Below are positions 62,307 to 64,000 of a stretch of DNA of 64,000 bases, piece by piece. The stretch is taken from contig NZ_CP147505.1 of assembly GCF_037201915.1 (NCBI RefSeq), positions 1,488,001 through 1,552,000 on the forward strand. Reading direction: 5' to 3'. The translations under genes and the position numbers were made by a program. Numbering within the stretch: position 1 is the first letter of the stretch; every line of letters begins with the position of its first letter. The notes below the pieces were generated by a model. It was given only the letters and a program-made list of their open reading frames with translations. It had not been told where the DNA came from and did no database searches. This DNA comes from Haloplanus sp. CK5-1. Lineage in GTDB: Archaea; Halobacteriota; Halobacteria; Halobacteriales; Haloferacaceae.

Positions 62307-62984
62307 CTACGTCCAGTAGAACCGCGGGCCGAGCGTGAGGTACGCCAGGGACAGAAAGAGGAGGGCGAACGCGAACGCCTCGCCCGGGCGTCCCCGGAGA
62401 GCGATGGCGAGGACCTGGACCGCCCCCATCACGACGGCGTCCTGTGGGTGGAGGTCGGGATACGTGACCTGTGTCACCATGAGCGCCGCGAGCACGCCGG
62501 AGAGCGCGACCAGGAGGGTCGGACCGACGAAGCCGGCGAGGACGCCCGCCGCGAGGATCGTGGCCGCGAGCGTCGATGGCACACCCTTGGTCTCGGACGC
62601 GTCGCTGTCGTAGGCGGTGTAGAGTCCGAGGCGGGTCACCGCCATCGCGACGTAGACGGCGGGCAGGAGGAGGCCCAGAACGTACGCGACGGGGTCGTCG
62701 GCGAACGTCCAGGCGTCGGCCGCCCGGGAGGCGATCAGGAGGGCGGGGGCGACGCCGAAGGAGGCCACGTCCGCGAGCGAGTCGAGGTACGGGCCGGCGA
62801 GCGTCCCGCCACGTTTCCGGGCGACGACACCGTCGAGGCCGTCCGCGACGGCGGCGAGGAGCAGAATCCGGGCGGCCAGACCCGCGTCGCGCGTGGCGAC
62901 GAAGGCGGCGACGAAGCCGAGCATCGCGTTGCCGACCGTGACGGCGTCGGCGAGACCGAGTCGCCCCACGAACCGCGGTTGCAT
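62307..62984 (-). CDS. pssA: Archaetidylserine synthase (CDP-alcohol phosphatidyltransferase)
   Basis: 225 residues from ATG 62984. CDP-alcohol phosphotransferase motif complete: DGVVARKRGGTLAGPYLDSLAD, that is D-G-(2)-A-R-(8)-G-(3)-D-(3)-D. Six to eight membrane helices. Makes archaetidylserine from CDP-archaeol and serine, and in haloarchaea supports archaeosortase-dependent protein sorting. No sortase gene in view. Confidence 0.9.
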   Translation of the reverse strand: MQPRFVGRLGLADAVTVGNAMLGFVAAFVATRDAGLAARILLLAAVADGLDGVVARKRGGTLAGPYLDSLADVASFGVAPALLIASRAADAWTFADDPVAYVLGLLLPAVYVAMAVTRLGLYTAYDSDASETKGVPSTLAATILAAGVLAGFVGPTLLVALSGVLAALMVTQVTYPDLHPQDAVVMGAVQVLAIALRGRPGEAFAFALLFLSLAYLTLGPRFYWT

Positions 62985-63081
62985 ACTCCCTCCGTCCACC
63001 ACCGAGGATTTACGTCTTTATATCGCCCGATTCGACCGCCGAACCACGCCGCATTTATCCGTCGCGGACCGACGTTCGGCT

Positions 63082-63498
63082 ATGCGCAGACGCCGCGTTC
63101 TCGCGACGCTCGGAGCGGGGTTGGCCGCCACGAGCGCTGGCTGTGCCGCCGCCGGGTCGGGCGGTACCACCCAGGGTGACGTGGGGATGACCTCCGAGGC
63201 GTTCGAACCCGCTACGATCACGGTGCGCGTCGGCGACGAGGTGGTCTGGTACAACAACAGCGCGCGCGCTCACTCGGTCACCGCCTACGAGGACGCCATC
63301 CCCGAGGGAGCGGACTACTGGGCGACCGGCGGCTACGACTCCGAAGACGCCGCCCGCGAGGCGTGGAAGGGCCTGAACGGCGCGCTGGAGAGTGGCGAGA
63401 CCTACAGCCACCGGTTCGAGGTCCCCGGCGAGTACGGCTACTTCTGCATCCCCCACGAGCGGGCGGGGATGGTGGGGACCGTCGTCGTCGAGGAGTAG
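63082..63498 (+). CDS. Halocyanin-type blue copper lipoprotein
   Basis: 138 residues from ATG 63082. Twin-arginine-like start MRRRRVLATLG and lipobox TSAGC make it a lipoprotein exported by Tat. Blue-copper fold with ligands His in ARAHSVTAY, then Cys, His and Met in GYFCIPHERAGM. Electron carrier at the outer face of the membrane. Confidence 0.9.
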   Translation: MRRRRVLATLGAGLAATSAGCAAAGSGGTTQGDVGMTSEAFEPATITVRVGDEVVWYNNSARAHSVTAYEDAIPEGADYWATGGYDSEDAAREAWKGLNGALESGETYSHRFEVPGEYGYFCIPHERAGMVGTVVVEE

Positions 63499-63567
63499 CC
63501 ACTCGCGCTCGGCACTGTTCGGTCCGGACCGCAGCCAAAAAGTCCGCCAACCGCGGGTGTCGCGTCC

Positions 63568-64000
63568 TCAGTTCTCGTCGACGGCGACGTCCTCTTCGTC
63601 CACGTCGACGGAGGCCTCTTCCTCGGCGGCGACCTCTTCGGGTCGCGCTTCGAGGGTGAGTTTCTGGATCTCGACCCGACGGAGCGGGTAGATCGTCTTG
63701 GCCTCGCCGTAGATGGCCGAGGAGAGTCGGCCCTCGACGGTGCCCTCGACGAAGGAGATGAAGTCGCGTTCGGCGGCGGCCTCCCGGACGAGGTCGATCA
63801 TGACCCGCCGGATGGCCTGCTCCTGACTCCGGTCGGCCTTCTTCGTCGTGAAGGCGACGGGCTGGACGCGGACGCGGTAGTCGTCCGTCGTCAGCACCGT
63901 CACCGTCGCGTCGACCTTCGACGCGCCACGGCGAACGAGGCTCCGCAGGTAGTCCCGCGTGAGTTCGTGCTTGACGAACTCCGTGTAGGCGGAGTCCGAC
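63568..64000 (-). CDS. rps3ae: 30S ribosomal protein eS1 (S3Ae), C-terminal part
   Basis: Runs off the right edge, so the N-terminus is missing. Typical C-terminal half: RDYLRSLVRRGASKVDATVTV, DYRVRVQPVAFTTKKADRSQ, RVEIQKLTLEARPEE and an acidic tail. The internal ATG at 63903 is not the start. Component of the archaeal small ribosomal subunit. Confidence 0.95.
   Translation of the reverse strand, partial: SDSAYTEFVKHELTRDYLRSLVRRGASKVDATVTVLTTDDYRVRVQPVAFTTKKADRSQEQAIRRVMIDLVREAAAERDFISFVEGTVEGRLSSAIYGEAKTIYPLRRVEIQKLTLEARPEEVAAEEEASVDVDEEDVAVDEN

Noticed and set aside
1-64000. tRNA or rRNA genes
   Set aside because: I looked for tRNA T-loop words with matching stems on both strands and saw none I could support; a covariance search would be decisive.

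Overview
The window is archaeal, from the class Halobacteria (extreme halophiles). Support: very acidic proteins, GC-rich coding sequence, TATA boxes about 25 bases ahead of leaderless starts, haloarchaeal insertion sequences (ISH8-, ISH3-, IS630-, IS6- and IS1182-like), a halocyanin, a protein-sorting archaetidylserine synthase, DUF7123-type small proteins, and a ribosomal protein eS1 running off the right end. I cannot name the genus. No tRNA, rRNA or CRISPR array was found.

There are two unlike parts. Bases 1 to about 55,206 are accessory: mixed base composition, many insertion sequences, relics and repeats. From 55,207 the sequence is uniformly GC-rich core chromosome. The border coincides with an IS6-family copy that lacks a target duplication.

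Layout of the accessory part. (1) 1-10,803: a defence-like locus with a huge cysteine-array protein overlapping a SNF2 helicase (interrupted by an ISH8-like element), divergent from an unknown protein plus an XPB/UvsW-like helicase, then a probable modification-dependent HNH nuclease. (2) 10,886-17,000: an ADP-ribosylglycohydrolase overlapped with a HAD-HEAT protein, a CBS-HEPN protein and a two-domain winged-helix regulator. (3) 17,200-23,100: two inverted IS630 copies around a pilin gene broken by a third IS630-like element, then a 7TM histidine kinase. (4) 23,150-26,150: relic vapB, dispersed repeats, an 80-bp MITE and a TumA/TumE-like toxin-antitoxin pair. (5) 26,200-36,500: a cation and amino-acid transport cluster with APC permeases, UspA domains, a KhtTU-like K+/H+ antiporter, TrkA/RCK proteins, a K+ channel and a diadenylate-cyclase-like protein with altered catalytic motifs. 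(6) 37,200-39,000: nickel transporter and NikR. (7) 39,000-55,206: nested and decaying insertion sequences among small zinc-ribbon genes, cold-shock protein, VapBC, a PD-(D/E)XK nuclease and an alcohol dehydrogenase remnant.

The core part (55,207-64,000) carries a membrane protein, an atypical kinase, a nitrilase-family amidase, a START-like protein, an acyl-CoA dehydrogenase, a KaiC-like ATPase, archaetidylserine synthase, halocyanin and eS1.

The best candidates for something undescribed are the cysteine-array/dual-helicase/HNH locus, the CBS-HEPN protein, the degenerate diadenylate-cyclase protein inside the K+ cluster, and a twice-occurring divergent pair of tiny zinc-ribbon genes.
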